The position numbers were made by a program, and so were the translations under genes. A model generated the notes under the pieces. The model did not search any database. It saw only the letters and a list, made by a program, of their open reading frames with translations, and was not told the DNA's origin. DNA of 64,000 nt from Balanoglossus misakiensis (lineage: Eukaryota > Hemichordata): assembly GCA_040954595.2 (NCBI GenBank), contig CM082592.2, forward strand, positions 8,556,001 through 8,620,000. The letters run 5' to 3'. Below are positions 1 through 12,873 of the stretch, piece by piece. Each line of letters opens with the position of its first letter. The stretch's first letter is position 1.

Positions 1-736
1 TTAAACGGGATAATCTGCTCGATCATGTTGTTGGGGCTGTAACGGGACTAATTATCGACAAGCTTGTCCCTTACTAACATCTTTTATTGGCCAGGACACG
101 TTTCAGTGTTCACTGAGATCTCTGTCAGTCAACGACATTCGGACAACCTCACTTACAACATTCGGTTGATGGCGACAGTCTTTGACAATACATTCGTGTA
201 TATATACACGTTTCAGTAATCAGGTCAGCTCAGTTGTAATGCGTGTTGTCACATAATCAGGAACAAATTGTAACGCTGTATAATGTATAATATGGCTGGT
301 CTCCATTTTGAGTACTATGACGATGTCTTGACGTCAACTTGAAATGATTTTACACTGTCATGATACATTTTATTAAAATCCGCATATGAGATTGTTCTTA
401 TACTTTCAGTAAGCATGACAATTAAAAAGCGCATTTCTAATATAAAAGACGTTCAAGCAACATCGAATTGAAGACTGCAAATTGATCACTTTTGGGAAAA
501 TTATTGATAGAAGTGTAACTCAACACATGTCCTTATAGTCATTGCTCAATCGGACAGCCAAGTGGAAAAACGAATAAGCTATGAGAATCCGGCAAGATTA
601 TATGCGTGATACACTGAACAAAATTTTTGAAACATGTACTGAGTATCTTAAACTGAAGTACGGCTACCAACGCACTGTGACAATATAAAGTCAATGTCTG
701 ATCTCAAAGTGTTGAGATCTCCCCTTGTTGTAAGGA
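1..736. other. 3' flank of FAM43-like gene
   Basis: No coding sequence is supported here. The stretch lies downstream of the minus-strand FAM43-like gene and should hold its 3' UTR. A minus-strand AATAAA (TTTATT on the plus strand) lies at 368-373. The rest is AT-rich and featureless to me. Confidence 0.5.
368..373 (-). terminator. candidate polyadenylation signal of FAM43-like gene
   Basis: TTTATT on the plus strand reads AATAAA on the minus strand, about 365 nt beyond the FAM43-like stop codon. It is the first canonical hexamer I see downstream. The cleavage site is not known. Confidence 0.4.
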
Positions 737-1672
737 CTATGATCTATACATTGCTTCCCGAAAAACCCGGTTATTATTACTGCCACCTCTGTACGGTTCT
801 CCCTCCTCTTCGAAGACGTCATCCGGGTCATCCTCAAACTCTTTGTAGGGAGGCGGCGGATCAGAATACATGGACGAAGCATATCTGTGAATCACGGTCT
901 GTATAGCGGGGTCTTTCAGTTCGCTGTCCAGATTGACCGACGGATTCAACTGGCTCGGGTTTGACAGTTCCATCTCCCTCCTCTCGAACGCCGAACAGCG
1001 GGCGTCTGTGTCGTTGGGAGGCGAACTGACGTTCACGCAACGTTCAAGCCAGTCGGCGACCCTGGCGATGGCGGCCGGACTGATACCAGCGGGCGGGGCT
1101 GTCGTCAGCGAAGTTTGCGTTCCGACGGAATTCAGACACAGTCTGCAGTGAGGGCGGCCATTGCTTCTATGACTCGGGGGTCCGTTCTCTATCTTATCCT
1201 GGATGCTTTTTCGTTTCTTGCCCCTCAGATACTCTTCGTAAGCGATTTTGAAAGCTTTCATCAGGTAGAGAATCAGAACACGGCAGATCGTCGCGTCCTT
1301 GCACACGCATGCGTGGCAGTAGAACTTCCGCCTGCCTTCGTGTTCCCGACTCTCGATGAACGAGAAAACGCGCTGATGGACGGGATCCGCGGCGCCGTAC
1401 GTCACGTCGTATATCGGGATGAACTCTTGCACGCCGTTCTTGTGACCTTTCATCGTGATCCCGCGGGTGGTGATCGTCAAAGTCAGTTTGGGCAGCGACT
1501 GCCCCTTGAGGGCGGTATACATATTGTCCACCGTGATCGAGGTGCATTCTGGGCCACTCCTCACATCCGAGGGAACGTTCCCCATGTACGAGACGGTGAA
1601 GTCAGGCTGCTGCAGGTTGACGTCGAAAGACCCGCTGCGCCGCCTGAGAGACGGCAGAAAAGATGCCATCAT
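737..1672 (-). CDS. FAM43-like PTB/PID-domain protein, intronless
   Basis: Encodes 311 aa in one exon. Residues about 21-150 read as a phosphotyrosine-binding (PTB/PID) fold. They open with PDFTVSYMGN, which matches the PTYTVLYLGN start of the vertebrate FAM43 PTB, and go on through a YGAADPVHQRVFSF core and a KFYCHACVCK strand to the closing C-terminal helix. The tail is Ser/Pro-rich and acidic and contains PPPPY at residues 272-276, a class I WW-domain ligand. FAM43 proteins are poorly characterised, presumably adaptor proteins; vertebrate FAM43A/B are also single-exon and near 330-420 aa. Two ATGs stand in tandem at the start, both in acceptable Kozak context (A or G at -3). Orthology to FAM43 is likely but the C-terminal half is not recognisable. 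The long plus-strand frame over the same bases is a shadow. Confidence 0.8.
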   Translation of the reverse strand: MMASFLPSLRRRSGSFDVNLQQPDFTVSYMGNVPSDVRSGPECTSITVDNMYTALKGQSLPKLTLTITTRGITMKGHKNGVQEFIPIYDVTYGAADPVHQRVFSFIESREHEGRRKFYCHACVCKDATICRVLILYLMKAFKIAYEEYLRGKKRKSIQDKIENGPPSHRSNGRPHCRLCLNSVGTQTSLTTAPPAGISPAAIARVADWLERCVNVSSPPNDTDARCSAFERREMELSNPSQLNPSVNLDSELKDPAIQTVIHRYASSMYSDPPPPYKEFEDDPDDVFEEEGEPYRGGSNNNRVFREAMYRS

Positions 1673-4600
1673 TGCAATTCGAAGTCACTTTCACGACAGC
1701 CCAACAGCATTTGACCTGAAAGAACAAGCAAACCAATATTTACCACAAATCGATTGGTAGACATGCTGTAATGTAATGATTCCAGTTTATCTTGACAAGT
1801 ACTGCATTTGGATACCAACCAAACAATATCAGCGGAATTGGAAGTGACTGAAAAGTGGATTAACCCTCGTAACACGCGCGTATTTGCACAACACAACGTT
1901 TAGCTCATTTTTCATTCCACATTCCCTCTCATTGTCACGGAAATTCGGCCTTAGAGCTCGCTTATCCAAGAATGCCCGCACAACGCAACTCATTCGGACA
2001 CTATGACAGGTCTGGATATCGAATAACCCGTAGTGTTATCCGTTTCCGTGGTAACAAAGCGTACCCCGAGTCCCTCGCTTAGCAACAGACGCGATCGCTT
2101 TATGGATTTCTCGTATTTCAGTAGGATTGCATGGCCTCCACATTCCCGTGGCAACCATGATAATAATTCGGATAACGGTTAATGAAATAGTGCTTTTGAT
2201 AATCCATGTAGTAGTATCACTTCCCCTGTTTAGTTTGCATTGTTGGTGTGCCTCAACAATCCCGGCGGGATTTGAGTATATGCCCGGTTCAGAATAAATG
2301 CCAGAAAACCAGCTGGGTGTACCCCTCACAGTATCATAGTGCCCAATGTTTGACAAAACTGGACAACATGAACACGATGCGACCGAATGTCTAAACACAC
2401 GCTCACGTCAAGAAACTCTACTGTTGCCAAACCTACCTCAACTCAGTACATATATCATGGGCTGAATCAAGTCCCCCGTCCTCACAGGTGTTTAAACTGT
2501 GCGTGTGCGGACTGGTCTTGTGTGGACCGCTTTTATATAGAACTGGTCCTGATCTTCTGTGGGAATGTACTCAGGGGGGATTTGCAAAATATTTGACTCA
2601 CTGGTGGTTTCTGGCATTCGTGTCAATTATCACCAACCTACATTGGCGTGAGATTGGTAGATACCGTTGTTGTCTGTTTGCTGACTTATTTTAATACTTT
2701 CTGTGAGGTTGAACGCCGATATGCTACATGAATCTACTCCCCCAAGTGTAGAATTTAGAGGATTTTTTGTGTAATTGTACAAGATTTTTTTTCATTATTT
2801 CGCCCAAGGATCCTGTTTTGGTGCTGTTTTGAAGTATACCCACGCAAGTTTGGCCAAAAGTCAAGTACTCACTACACATTGCAAATGTTATTACCGAGAT
2901 AACTTTACAAGTAGTGGCCGTGACAGGGTCGGGGTTATAAATTATGTTATTGCCTCAGCGCGGAAGTAAACGCCACTAAACCAAAGACCGTGTTTTTATT
3001 CGATTTTCTTCGCTAAAACTGTTATTTAGCCAAGAGAAGCAACGCAACCCTAGTCACAGATATCCAGAGCAGAAATTATCGCTGTATTGTTATCGTGTTA
3101 CAGTATGTAGGGCGACAAGAGCACACACCCACCACAGAAACGGGCATCATTTTCGTGTGTTTCCTTGTCAGTCGCGAATGAAGTACCAGAAAACGTCAAT
3201 ATGGCGACAACTGAATTCTAGCCATTGTGAATACTGTTTAAAACTGTAGCTGTATGTTTACAAGCGCTGGGCCATGTTAGGGTCACAGGGGACTTCTGAA
3301 AAAGACGCCAGCCATGCGAATGCCATGACATCGGCGCAAACCTGTGTTAGAATACTATGACCTATACGTACAAATAACAATGGCGGTCACATCACACGAT
3401 GATGGCAGAGAAAAACAAAACACGCTGACTCTAAACTAAGGAATAAACAGAAAAAGTGTATACGTACGTGGCGATGCAAAACTCGCAGGCAAACTAATAC
3501 AGGTGCCTGGGTTTTCGTTTAGTGAACGATGTCTAAATGATGTAAAATAGCTGTACATGTACTTCGACATTTATGTCACCGTATTATAACACTGGAAGAC
3601 ACATTGATGCAAGTTCTACAATTGGTCCTTTTTTCGAATTCCCTCTTCATAAAGTTCGTCCTCAGAGAGCTGTATAAACTGCGGCCGCGTGGAGCGATTG
3701 TCAGTATTTCTGGTCCGTTGGCTATTTTTGTCTGTCGACCGGGTGACGTCAAACAACACTTTAAACAGCGCCTTCGAGCTGTTATGTCGAATCAAAAACG
3801 TGTGGTAAAGGTCGCAGCTTTCGTCGAAGACTGTGCATCGGCGCTCAGCAGGAATGCTTGTTTACAATCTGAATGACGCTGGCACGTACGAGCGCTTGGC
3901 CCCACCGTTGAACTTGCGAGGTGACGTAGTTGCGATAAACATCAACTATTTACTTTCACTGGCGGAAATGAAAATCCTTTTCATGGCTCCCCGGCGCTAG
4001 CAAATACAGTAGTCACCTCACTGTAAGGACGTATCATTGGACCCTTCATCGTGGTCGTATGCGTTTATGCGCCAGCTAACCCGGGGGTTTTGTCTGTGAC
4101 ACGACTTGAGGTGATATACACAACATGTATTGTGTGGCTGGTAACCAGACTGCGTTCTAAGTGACCCACGCCCATTACTAAATTGGCCGTCGACAGAATC
4201 GAGAGAGCGATCGTTTAGTCAGCTCGCATAATGATTTGACCTGCCTTTGAGTGTGGTTTACCACGCATAAATGCCAGATGTGCTTTTGTATGCATACAAG
4301 TGGCTTTCGGCAGACAATGGGATGCTGTGAGTGGTGGAACTTGGAAAAACGGGAACGTTTTTAGGTCAGAATATTGTCAAAACTGAACAGATGATAAAAA
4401 TGAGCACGCTAATTACACACGTGACAGTGTTTTTGATATTTGTGAAATCCCTTGTTGCTAATAAATCAATTTCCAAAACATAAAATGAAAACACAAGAAA
4501 AATTATCCATAAATTTATTTAACACAAACAATCGCATTAAGAGAACTTATTTTGTTATACTCAGAAATCACATGTTTGAGCAGGTGGACAATAAAACACG

Positions 4601-7600
4601 GAAGCATAAGAATATATATATTTGCGTGTTTCCATGGAAACCGGAAATAGGAAATGAACAGACGAGGACCGCCTATTGAAGGAAAACCATTAATATAATT
4701 ATTTTATGAGTTTATAATCTGCTATGGTTTTGCTATCGGAAATAATATGCAGTACTTGTAGGCTACTGGCAAAGAAATGAAATTACGATGACACATGGCA
4801 TGGGTCGAGAAAGGTAACCTTATAAAGAACGCCATCTTGCGTAGACGGTGGTCTGTCGACCACCTGTTGTTTGGACTGCATGCCATCAGTGTACCCTGCA
4901 CGTGGTAGTACGTAAGAGCGCCCTCTTTCACATGCGTACGTTTTCAGAAACCACCTGTTGAAGTGCAACTGACCATCTTTGTGTAAAAGTCGAGTTATCA
5001 GACCCACACGATCATTTTTTTGAGCGTAGATTAAAACTAAATCCAACCAAAGCTTATCTCCAGTGATTAATTCAGTCATCCAATGCCATAAATATGAGGG
5101 AATGTGTATGGAATTTTCATAGACGCCAGACGTACTAGAATGTACATTATTTACAAGGACAGTTGATTATGTTAGCCTCTCCCAGGGGCTGGTGAGTATC
5201 TATGTGGAGGAAATGAAAGTGAACAGTCAAACGTGATGTATATGGTCAAAGTTCGAGAAAGTTCATTACACTGTGGTCATTTGGCCATTCACAAGTGAAA
5301 TGACGTCAGTGGCGAAATTCTACTAGGTCTTATCGAGGTGTTATCCATTCTTCAGTCGAGTAGTGTGTAAAAATGTCGTGGCAAGAATCTAGTTTGGCAC
5401 TCGGTCGCAAATGCGCACCTTCGGACTATAAAGCCTGCACCATGAGAATATACCGGATATCAACATGCTGTTGCAAAGAACAATGCTGTACCAGGCACAG
5501 AATTCAAACAGCACATTCGAACTGTGTGTGGTATTTTTAGATCAAAGTCTGATATAAAATGTGAGGTATTTGACCTCCAAAAGTCGCCAAGGGAATTCGC
5601 CTGTCAACATTCCGACAGAACGACCAGGAGGTTGAAAAGAAATTAATTCTGGTCACTGTCTTTGATTATTTGGAGATGCTATGCGTTCGCTTGGACAGTG
5701 GCTGCGTTGTAATCTCTTCTGATTCATTTGTTTTGAAAGTTGCGTCCTGGACATATGTTGATTATGTTTGGATACGTTGAATTTTACTGTTTTGGATACA
5801 CGGTAGCATTTTTGCATATCGCGTAGGTATTGGTAACTTAATTAATCACACACAGACAAAGCAATCTGAAGGATACTGATAACAAAATATCGCAAAAGAG
5901 ACGGAACTGCGATGGATATCTCTCATCCGGGACTTATTGACCAGTAATCTCGATTCCAGCGCGTTAGTACCAACTTGGTGTACGTGTACTTGTAGAGTTG
6001 GCGACCGGTGGCGCGAACACATTGAAGAAGTCCATTACTTTGTTTTCATATTTTTGACGCTGTAAGTAACTGTACAAGGACGTTTCATAGCGGACTACCG
6101 CGAAATTGGTTAGATAGTGGCCGAATAGGGACATAAACAACAACAATAACTATTCCAGTTGACAAACAATGGTCCGCAAGTTCAGTGACACTCACGAGGA
6201 AACGGGAAAAATCTGACGAGGAAATAAATGTGTTTACCTGTGACCATGGACGTACCACAGAGACACGCGATGCATATGAAAGACAAAAGAGTCTGACGGC
6301 ACAATGCAATGGGTATAGAACTGAATAGGGTCGCTCAAAACTGGAACACTGTCAAAGGAGCCATGACAATCAGGAATACGTTTTTGTTTTCTCGCCATCC
6401 TAAAATTATCTGACGTAGTTTGAAAATAAATAAATAAATGAACAAACACGGATGAAGAAGAAGAAGAATGAAAGGCTAAATGCAACAAAACTCTCCTGAA
6501 AACAACAAATAAAGAGAAATTGTGATTCGCTTCTTGGCATGTAAAACATTTTATTATCCAACAAAACGGGATTTTCAGATTAATTATATTATTAACCGGT
6601 ACATATTAGCATAATAAAAAATAATCATTTGATTTGATTGATAAATACAGAAGATTATAAAACAGTAGCTATTTACAAATTACGTGGTTATTTACATGTT
6701 ATATTGTGTTCCCGTTCAACAAAACCATTTGGAAAGAATCATTGCTCTGAAAGGAAATTGAAATGCATCATATATACAAAATAAGGGTAGCCCGTAAAAT
6801 CCTTTTTCGCTTTTGATTTGAAGGATATTTACTTTTTCCGACCGGTTTGCATTTCAGAGAGGAACATCTTAAAGCTTCTAAAAATTCTGAATGAAGGTTC
6901 TATACCCAATCCTACTACCAACCAATCATTATGTACCAGTGGTTAGTAGTAACGATTTGCTGGCCTGCAGCATTTTACTAATTTGGTTATTAAACGACCA
7001 TGGTTCACCTGCCTCTTTGAGTGGAGGTTATGATTTCGAAGTCGAATTTCAAAGTCGCAGTCGTGGCCCGCGTCAAACATTCATCAGAAAGTCTCCTTGG
7101 AACACGATAGCCCCCGGGAAGTTATAATTCAATCGTGTTTTTTTACGGCCATGGGGGAATTGTTGTCACTTAAAACTCCTCTATGGGTGCTTGTGGTGGA
7201 CATTTGAACCCGGTATCACACTGAATGATAGCGTTGACCTTTTTTCGCACGAGTCCACACTGCGCTATACACCATGCCATGAAAGGGACCACCCGATCAA
7301 AGTATAAAGAAAATCATTTTGGGGAATAAAAATCGGGAGCTTTGGTGAATTTTTGACGCGAGCATCCTCTTTTTCTGCCCACGTACCTATCATGTGCTGT
7401 ACAAAATCACATACAGTGGAACTTGAAAGCTTCCACAAAATTAAACGGCTTGCTATTTTCAAAATCAACAATTTCAGTTGTGTATCACAGTCGTGACCAT
7501 CAATCAACAAAAACAAGCATCACATCCAGGACTTCATAAATCACTGCTTTGAAAAATAGTAAATAAATCTAAAATATATTGATATGTATTTTAATTGTAC

Positions 7601-9606
7601 CACAGGGCAGTAAGGATAACTATTTTGATTGATTATATGGGGGAGGGGGAAATAATTACCAAAACCGTCGTCGTTTCGTATTAATTGCCACGATAAGCAA
7701 ATTCCTACTCTATAAAAAGTCCAACCAAGACTGGATCTTAGAATATGGGCATTCGAATAAATATACATTAATATATACAGTAAAAATTGCAAGATTGAGT
7801 TCATATATTGCGGTAATAATAATATATACATGTATTTCACATTTCAGTGACATTTTTTTCTGTTTTACGAAAATGGCATATATTTGTAAATATGACAGAG
7901 AAGCATCGAATTGTACAACGTGCCATTGTTGTATTGAAACTTCGCATGAAAGAGTAACGTGGTAGATTTTAGGATTTTTGGCCAGTGTATTGCCTGAGGC
8001 ATCTTGTTCAACCTGTGTTGAAGCTTCTAGTATTCCGCTTGCCAACATGTCGGTGTTGACATTTCATTTTTGTGAAGACTAAAATTGACTGGTAAACAGT
8101 AACTATGTGACTCGTCGTACATTTTGTACGTTAACAGCTGCCTTGTAAAAGCCACTATGGACACCCATGGTAAATCTAAATGTGTGGTGTTCCGAAATGT
8201 TTGGGGGGAAAACATATAATCTGAATTCTGAATGTGTTTCTATAAGTAACCCCCTATGCTGATACAATCTAGGTCAGTGGAACGAGCAATATGCGAATGT
8301 GTTTTCGTGACAATATGCACAGGGGATGATCATTTTATACGCATGACGACTCGTCACGCGTCCAAGAGTGCGCTCTAAGTAGAAACCAAAACCCAAATAC
8401 TTTCCGTGATCTGTATGGCAATCCGAAAGGCCTTTCTGGCACAGAAAACGCTGTCCTATGCAGAATTCCAAAAGTTACCTACACACGCAATCGATTGACA
8501 GGTCAACAAAATAACTGACGTGCAAATTCAGGCCATGAATAAACCCTTGGTGTGTGACCAGTACTTTGCATTCAGTCAGTGTACATAAACACAACCGCTA
8601 TAAACCATTGTGTCCACGAAGTTATAAATAAACTCCCACCTGTGATTGAAAGGGGTCAGTGTCGTTCAGGTAGCCCAATCTTTCCACAATCTTGTGTCGC
8701 CCACAGTCAGTTCTAACCAAACAATCATTTCTGACGTTCTAGCTTTTTGGTTATATCAGTTGATATGCTATTTAAGCTCCCGAAGGCCTGAAATGTTCAG
8801 CTTTAACAGCTTTATTTGATTGGCAAACACCGACCTACTGTGCCTACACCATTAAAATAGTTGACAGTACCGACGTGACGCATTTTAGACGTGTAACCTG
8901 TACGCAGAAACAGGCTTGGGAAAATGTTGGTTTAATGATGATCGTTATTCCGAAGTTCCAGGGTCAAACCCGAGGGAAGTGTATCGCCTGTTGTCAATGT
9001 TTAGCGGAGAAGATCGTAAAACTAGCATGATTGGGGGTATTGTACATTTTGTCTCGCACAATTCTAAAGATTTTCGTCACACCGCACCACACAACAAAAC
9101 AACAACAATGGGATATGGCACCACTGTCACGATGTTGTGCCTGGTCTACCGTTGGAAAATAACAAAACACAGATCATGCCATGTAACTCCATGCGCAGAC
9201 GAACTTGCGCCCAAATGCGAAACTTAGCCCTTCAAAATTATTCCAAAAGTTCCGGTTTCCCCCTGTTTATCAAACAAGTCAACCCGTCCATGTTAAATCC
9301 ACCTGGATCCCAGTATTAAGGGTAAACTTGAATCAACTGATTGGTTTTTAAAATTCGGTAGTGGTCCTGAATCTCCCTGCTTAGTGTGTCACCTAATTTC
9401 TTGAGGAAGAGGGCGGGGGGTCGGGGGGGGGGGGTCGGTCGTGTTTATGTTGTAAACACCTTTTAAAAAACTGAACCAAACCAAGGATTTGATTATCTCA
9501 AAACCTCGTTTGACAAGTAATGGACTGTCATGCCCCAGTTACTGATTAACAGTTAATTGGCGAGGACAATCGGCGAAGTTTCAATAACAAAAACTGGTAA
9601 ATCTTT
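1673..9606. other. intergenic spacer between the two PTB genes
   Basis: About 7.9 kb with no supportable coding region on either strand; open frames are short and unlike known proteins. It should include the promoter of the FAM43-like gene (high-coordinate side of 1672) and the 3' UTR of the next PTB gene. An X-box-like site on the minus strand (GTTACCACGGAAAC) lies near 2040-2053, and a run of G with two interruptions near 9413-9434. Confidence 0.5.
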
Positions 9607-9877
9607 TAAAGGGCCACTATTGGCTGTTTTTTCAGTATTTTTATTCTGTGTATCAACCATGGTTTCTTTTTTGGCTCGCTGAAGCAGGAGTATATGCGTA
9701 GTGTTAATCTTCACAACATAGTACATTTGTGCACAGTCGACATTGTTTTGCTTGAAAAATTGAATTCAAGTCCGGACTTGAATGTGCTTGTCAACAATAA
9801 CAATGGTAGATGATACACAGAAACAAAAATACTGAAAATAACTTAGAAGTTACAGATAGTAACATATAGTGGCCCTA
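9607..9877. mobile_element. 271 bp MITE with 9 bp target-site duplication
   Basis: The ends are inverted: left TAAAGGGCCACTAT, right (reverse complement) TAGGGCCACTAT. A second inverted block TTTTCAGTATTTTT lies further in on both arms (about 9629 on the left and 9813-9826 on the right). The element is flanked by the direct repeat TAAATCTTT at 9598-9606 and 9878-9886. There is no coding capacity. The 8-10 bp duplication suggests a hAT- or MULE-type mobiliser, but the family is not identified. Confidence 0.6.
9640..9645 (-). terminator. possible polyadenylation signal inside the MITE
   Basis: TTTATT on the plus strand gives a minus-strand AATAAA about 400 nt past the stop of the PTB gene at 10048. 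It falls inside the 271 bp MITE, so the element may supply this gene's polyadenylation signal. Position is the only support. Confidence 0.25.
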
Positions 9878-10047
9878 TAAATCTTTAAAAGTCGCGATTC
9901 GGTTTGGGATGACCCCAATGCATATTTGGACTAGTGGAACTTAAGTTTTGTCAAATAACATTTCTACATGTTGCATACCTTGTTGAAACTCGAAATTTCC
10001 GTTCAAAAGCACCTTTGTAAGAAAAAAACGTTATACAATGTGTGTTG

Positions 10048-11445
10048 TTAGAAATATTCGCCCCTCGACGCGACTCCCCTGACTTCGGTTTCTTTGGGGT
10101 TCGAGTAACTCTCAGTTTCGTCGTCGTCGTCATCGTCTTTCAGGGTCAACCTAAGCCACTCTTGTATCCGCCGATGGATGTCTTTATCCGTGAGACGGGC
10201 AGGCAGCCCAAGATCCTGGGCGATTTGTTGCGAAGTCCTGTTCGTCTCGTCGTCGCGGCCGCCCATGTCCAGCGACGAAATCTCATCCTGTAACATTTTG
10301 ATGTACATGAAGCCCTTTTCGCTGCCGTTCGAGTTCCCCGATATGGAGCTGCCGTTCAGTGAGCTCTCCGAGAGCGACTCGCTGCCGCTGGCGCTCAGGC
10401 TGGACGTCGACGACAGGGTCGTCATGGCGTCGGAGTCCATGGAGAAGTGGCGCTCGTAGATCGGGGTCCGCGGCTGCGACTTCTTGCGAAATCTGAAGTA
10501 ACGCGGGTTGTTGATCTCGTCCACCTCGCTCACGCTGGAGTCGAGGCGTCCGGATCTCGACGACCGGGGCCGCCTGAGCGGGTCAGCTGTGGCAGGGGTC
10601 GAGGGCGAATCAACAGGTTGGTGGTAATCAGGTGGGGCTATGGGGATAGTGACCGCGGCGCCCCTGTCGGGAGGTGCGACGAACGACGGCATTCGTTTCC
10701 GCCGTCCCGAAGAAGCGTCGCCCCCCAATTTGTCTCTCGAAATTCGCACTGACGCACCTTGCTCGTGCGAACCCTCCAGAATGACCGAGTAGACATACTC
10801 GCTGCCGAGCGGCTGCGCTGCGGCGGGCGGCGGGTCCGACGAAGTGGAGGAGTTAGTCTCGGATCCCGAAGAATTCAGACGCATCTGCGATTCTAGTTTC
10901 CTCCTCTCCCGCCGTTTTCTGTGGTATCGCTTTCGCTGCAGGCTCTCAAAGACCTGTAGAAACGTCCGCAGCAGCCAGTACGTTATCAACTGCGCCGTCT
11001 TTCTTTTCTCACACAGAAAAGCGTGGCACTCAAACAGGCTGCTCTCTGGGTCCGAGTCGCTGCGTGTTATAATGGCAAACACTCGGGGATACTGCGCGTC
11101 GGCGATCCCATAACAAACATGGTGTATCGGTATTACGACGTGTTTCTCCTTGCCGAAAGGTCCATTACAGTCCATAAAATGGAAACCTTTCGGCGATATC
11201 GTCAGCGCCGTTTTGGGCAGTTTCTGCTTTTCGCGCATTTTACACAGGGCCTCCACCGGTTCCGAGATATACTCCTTCCCAAATTCGCCCTTTGCGGGCA
11301 TCTTACCCAGGTACTGGACCCAGAAAGTTGGGCAACGCTCTTTGGCGTGTCGCTTCGATTCCTGTGGAGGCGACAACCCATTCTCTAACTGTCTGAGTGG
11401 GTCTCCAGATCCCTTCTTCTTCTTCAGCAGCGCTTTGGACGCCAT
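10048..11445 (-). CDS. PTB/PID-domain protein, PID1/FAM43-like, intronless
   Basis: Encodes 465 aa in one exon. A basic N-terminus (ALLKKKKGSG) leads into a PTB/PID domain at residues about 38-171. Its TFWVQYLGK opening and following SEPVEAL resemble the PID1 segment KVTYLGK...EKPVIEL. The core YGIADAQYPRVFAII and the ECHAFLCEKRK strand parallel those of the FAM43-like neighbour. After the domain come a basic stretch (RKRYHRKRRERRK), a long Ser/Pro-rich linker, a serine-dense block near residues 345-375, and an acidic run of six Asp near the end. No catalytic domain is seen, so an adaptor role is inferred. The start ATG at 11445 has G at +4 and weak -3. With the gene at 737-1672 it makes a same-strand pair of intronless PTB genes, perhaps an old duplication. 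FAM43 versus PID1 affinity is not settled. Confidence 0.78.
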   Translation of the reverse strand: MASKALLKKKKGSGDPLRQLENGLSPPQESKRHAKERCPTFWVQYLGKMPAKGEFGKEYISEPVEALCKMREKQKLPKTALTISPKGFHFMDCNGPFGKEKHVVIPIHHVCYGIADAQYPRVFAIITRSDSDPESSLFECHAFLCEKRKTAQLITYWLLRTFLQVFESLQRKRYHRKRRERRKLESQMRLNSSGSETNSSTSSDPPPAAAQPLGSEYVYSVILEGSHEQGASVRISRDKLGGDASSGRRKRMPSFVAPPDRGAAVTIPIAPPDYHQPVDSPSTPATADPLRRPRSSRSGRLDSSVSEVDEINNPRYFRFRKKSQPRTPIYERHFSMDSDAMTTLSSTSSLSASGSESLSESSLNGSSISGNSNGSEKGFMYIKMLQDEISSLDMGGRDDETNRTSQQIAQDLGLPARLTDKDIHRRIQEWLRLTLKDDDDDDETESYSNPKETEVRGVASRGEYF

Positions 11446-12850
11446 TAGTGTCAGCGCGTTGTGCAGGAAGTCATCGTTTCAAATTCCTAAACTCGTCAAC
11501 TCCTCTCTGCGCGAGTTTGGCACCAACTCGGTGGGACACTCCCGCTTTCTGCTGTTTGTGTCGCCGTCAAAGTACCTACAGAAAAGTTCTTGGGTTCGAT
11601 GCAAATCAATCCTGATTATGCAAACTCCTTTGAATAACATGATCTATTATCGTTGCTGAATGGGACTCCATTGAGGCATAAACTGATTGAAATATCACTG
11701 GTATGTGTACACCGTGTGTATTGTACACCTACAAGTAGGGGCCCTCTATCGGAGCAACAAAGGGCGACTTTTAGAATGGGGCCACCACAGGTATTTATCA
11801 AACAAGTCGATCGAACCGAAAAGTATGCTGCCATACCAAACCCAAAATATTCACGTCACAGATACCCATTTCCCGCCTGAACTACACCAGCCGTTGTCAA
11901 TCTGGAGGATTCAAAGCGCACCGTTATTAGATTCTGCCCCCCCCCGAATCAACCGCGGAATTTTTGCCCAACTTTAACCTGTCGTTTCCCTCTTTGTGTC
12001 CCGCCGCAAAATGTCTGTGGCCATGTAGTTTATACTAGCCTCCGGTCAAACAGGTCGAGCAAACAGTACGCAGATAAGTTGTCAGGAGATTCATAAACGA
12101 GCTGAGGGCTGATTTATATTCACCCACGGACGTACCAAAGATCACCAGACACTAAAATCTCACTACAGGTGTACTGGGTGTCTTTGTCAGGCCAAAGTTT
12201 TGGAAACGAATAAAGTTGGGAAAGACGTTTTTATGTGGAGTGGAGAAATGATCAGTAGTCATTCCGGACAAAAACATACTACTTGGTTACGTTTTAATTT
12301 TGTATTCACACCTGCGCAGAACTCAACGAGAGACCAAAGTCCCATTTCTACATAACTTCAGTCTCGCTGGTTTGTGGTCCCTCTCCAGGGATATTCACTG
12401 TTGGTGTGTATTGCAATGTCTGAGGTCCAGTGTATCTCTTGTGACTATGCCACCTGTTGCTGGCGCAAACCGTCCGCAGAGACCCTAGAGCGAGTTACCA
12501 GTTGGAAGCTTTCGTTGCCATGGCATCCGTTCACTGGCTGGATGACGAGCACTCCGCATGCTCAGGGTTTGGTAGCGTTTTCTTTGCGCGTAATCGAACA
12601 AAAAATTACATATTTGGAGATTAATCCACGCAAAGCGAAAGTAGACACGATAATTGCCAAGCGGCGAGTTTCTTTTTTGCCAATGGAGTATTACATCCAA
12701 GTTTGCTTAGCGTTACTTAATTGCGTGGTACTTTGAAGAAGGCCAATCAATGCAACCGTTAATCCTGTTTGTCCAAGGATTTCTGTAGTCTCTGTAAACT
12801 GCGTATCATGTCAAATCCCCGGACACGTGATTCAGTCTTGGCCAGGACAC

Positions 12851-12873
12851 AGTCCCTCTGTAATAGAGGGACT
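12851..12873. repeat. perfect short hairpin
   Basis: AGTCCCTCT, a 5 nt loop GTAAT, then AGAGGGACT: a perfect 9 bp stem. A near copy lies at 15359-15382, so this is probably a fragment of a dispersed repeat rather than a chance palindrome. Confidence 0.5.

Noticed and set aside
1115-1714. 199-codon plus-strand frame opposite the FAM43-like gene
   Set aside because: The minus-strand frame has a clear PTB domain. The opposite frame has no recognisable motif and is a shadow of a GC-rich exon.
11023-11659. Plus-strand frames opposite the second PTB gene
   Set aside because: No homology, and they overlap the conserved PTB coding sequence on the other strand.
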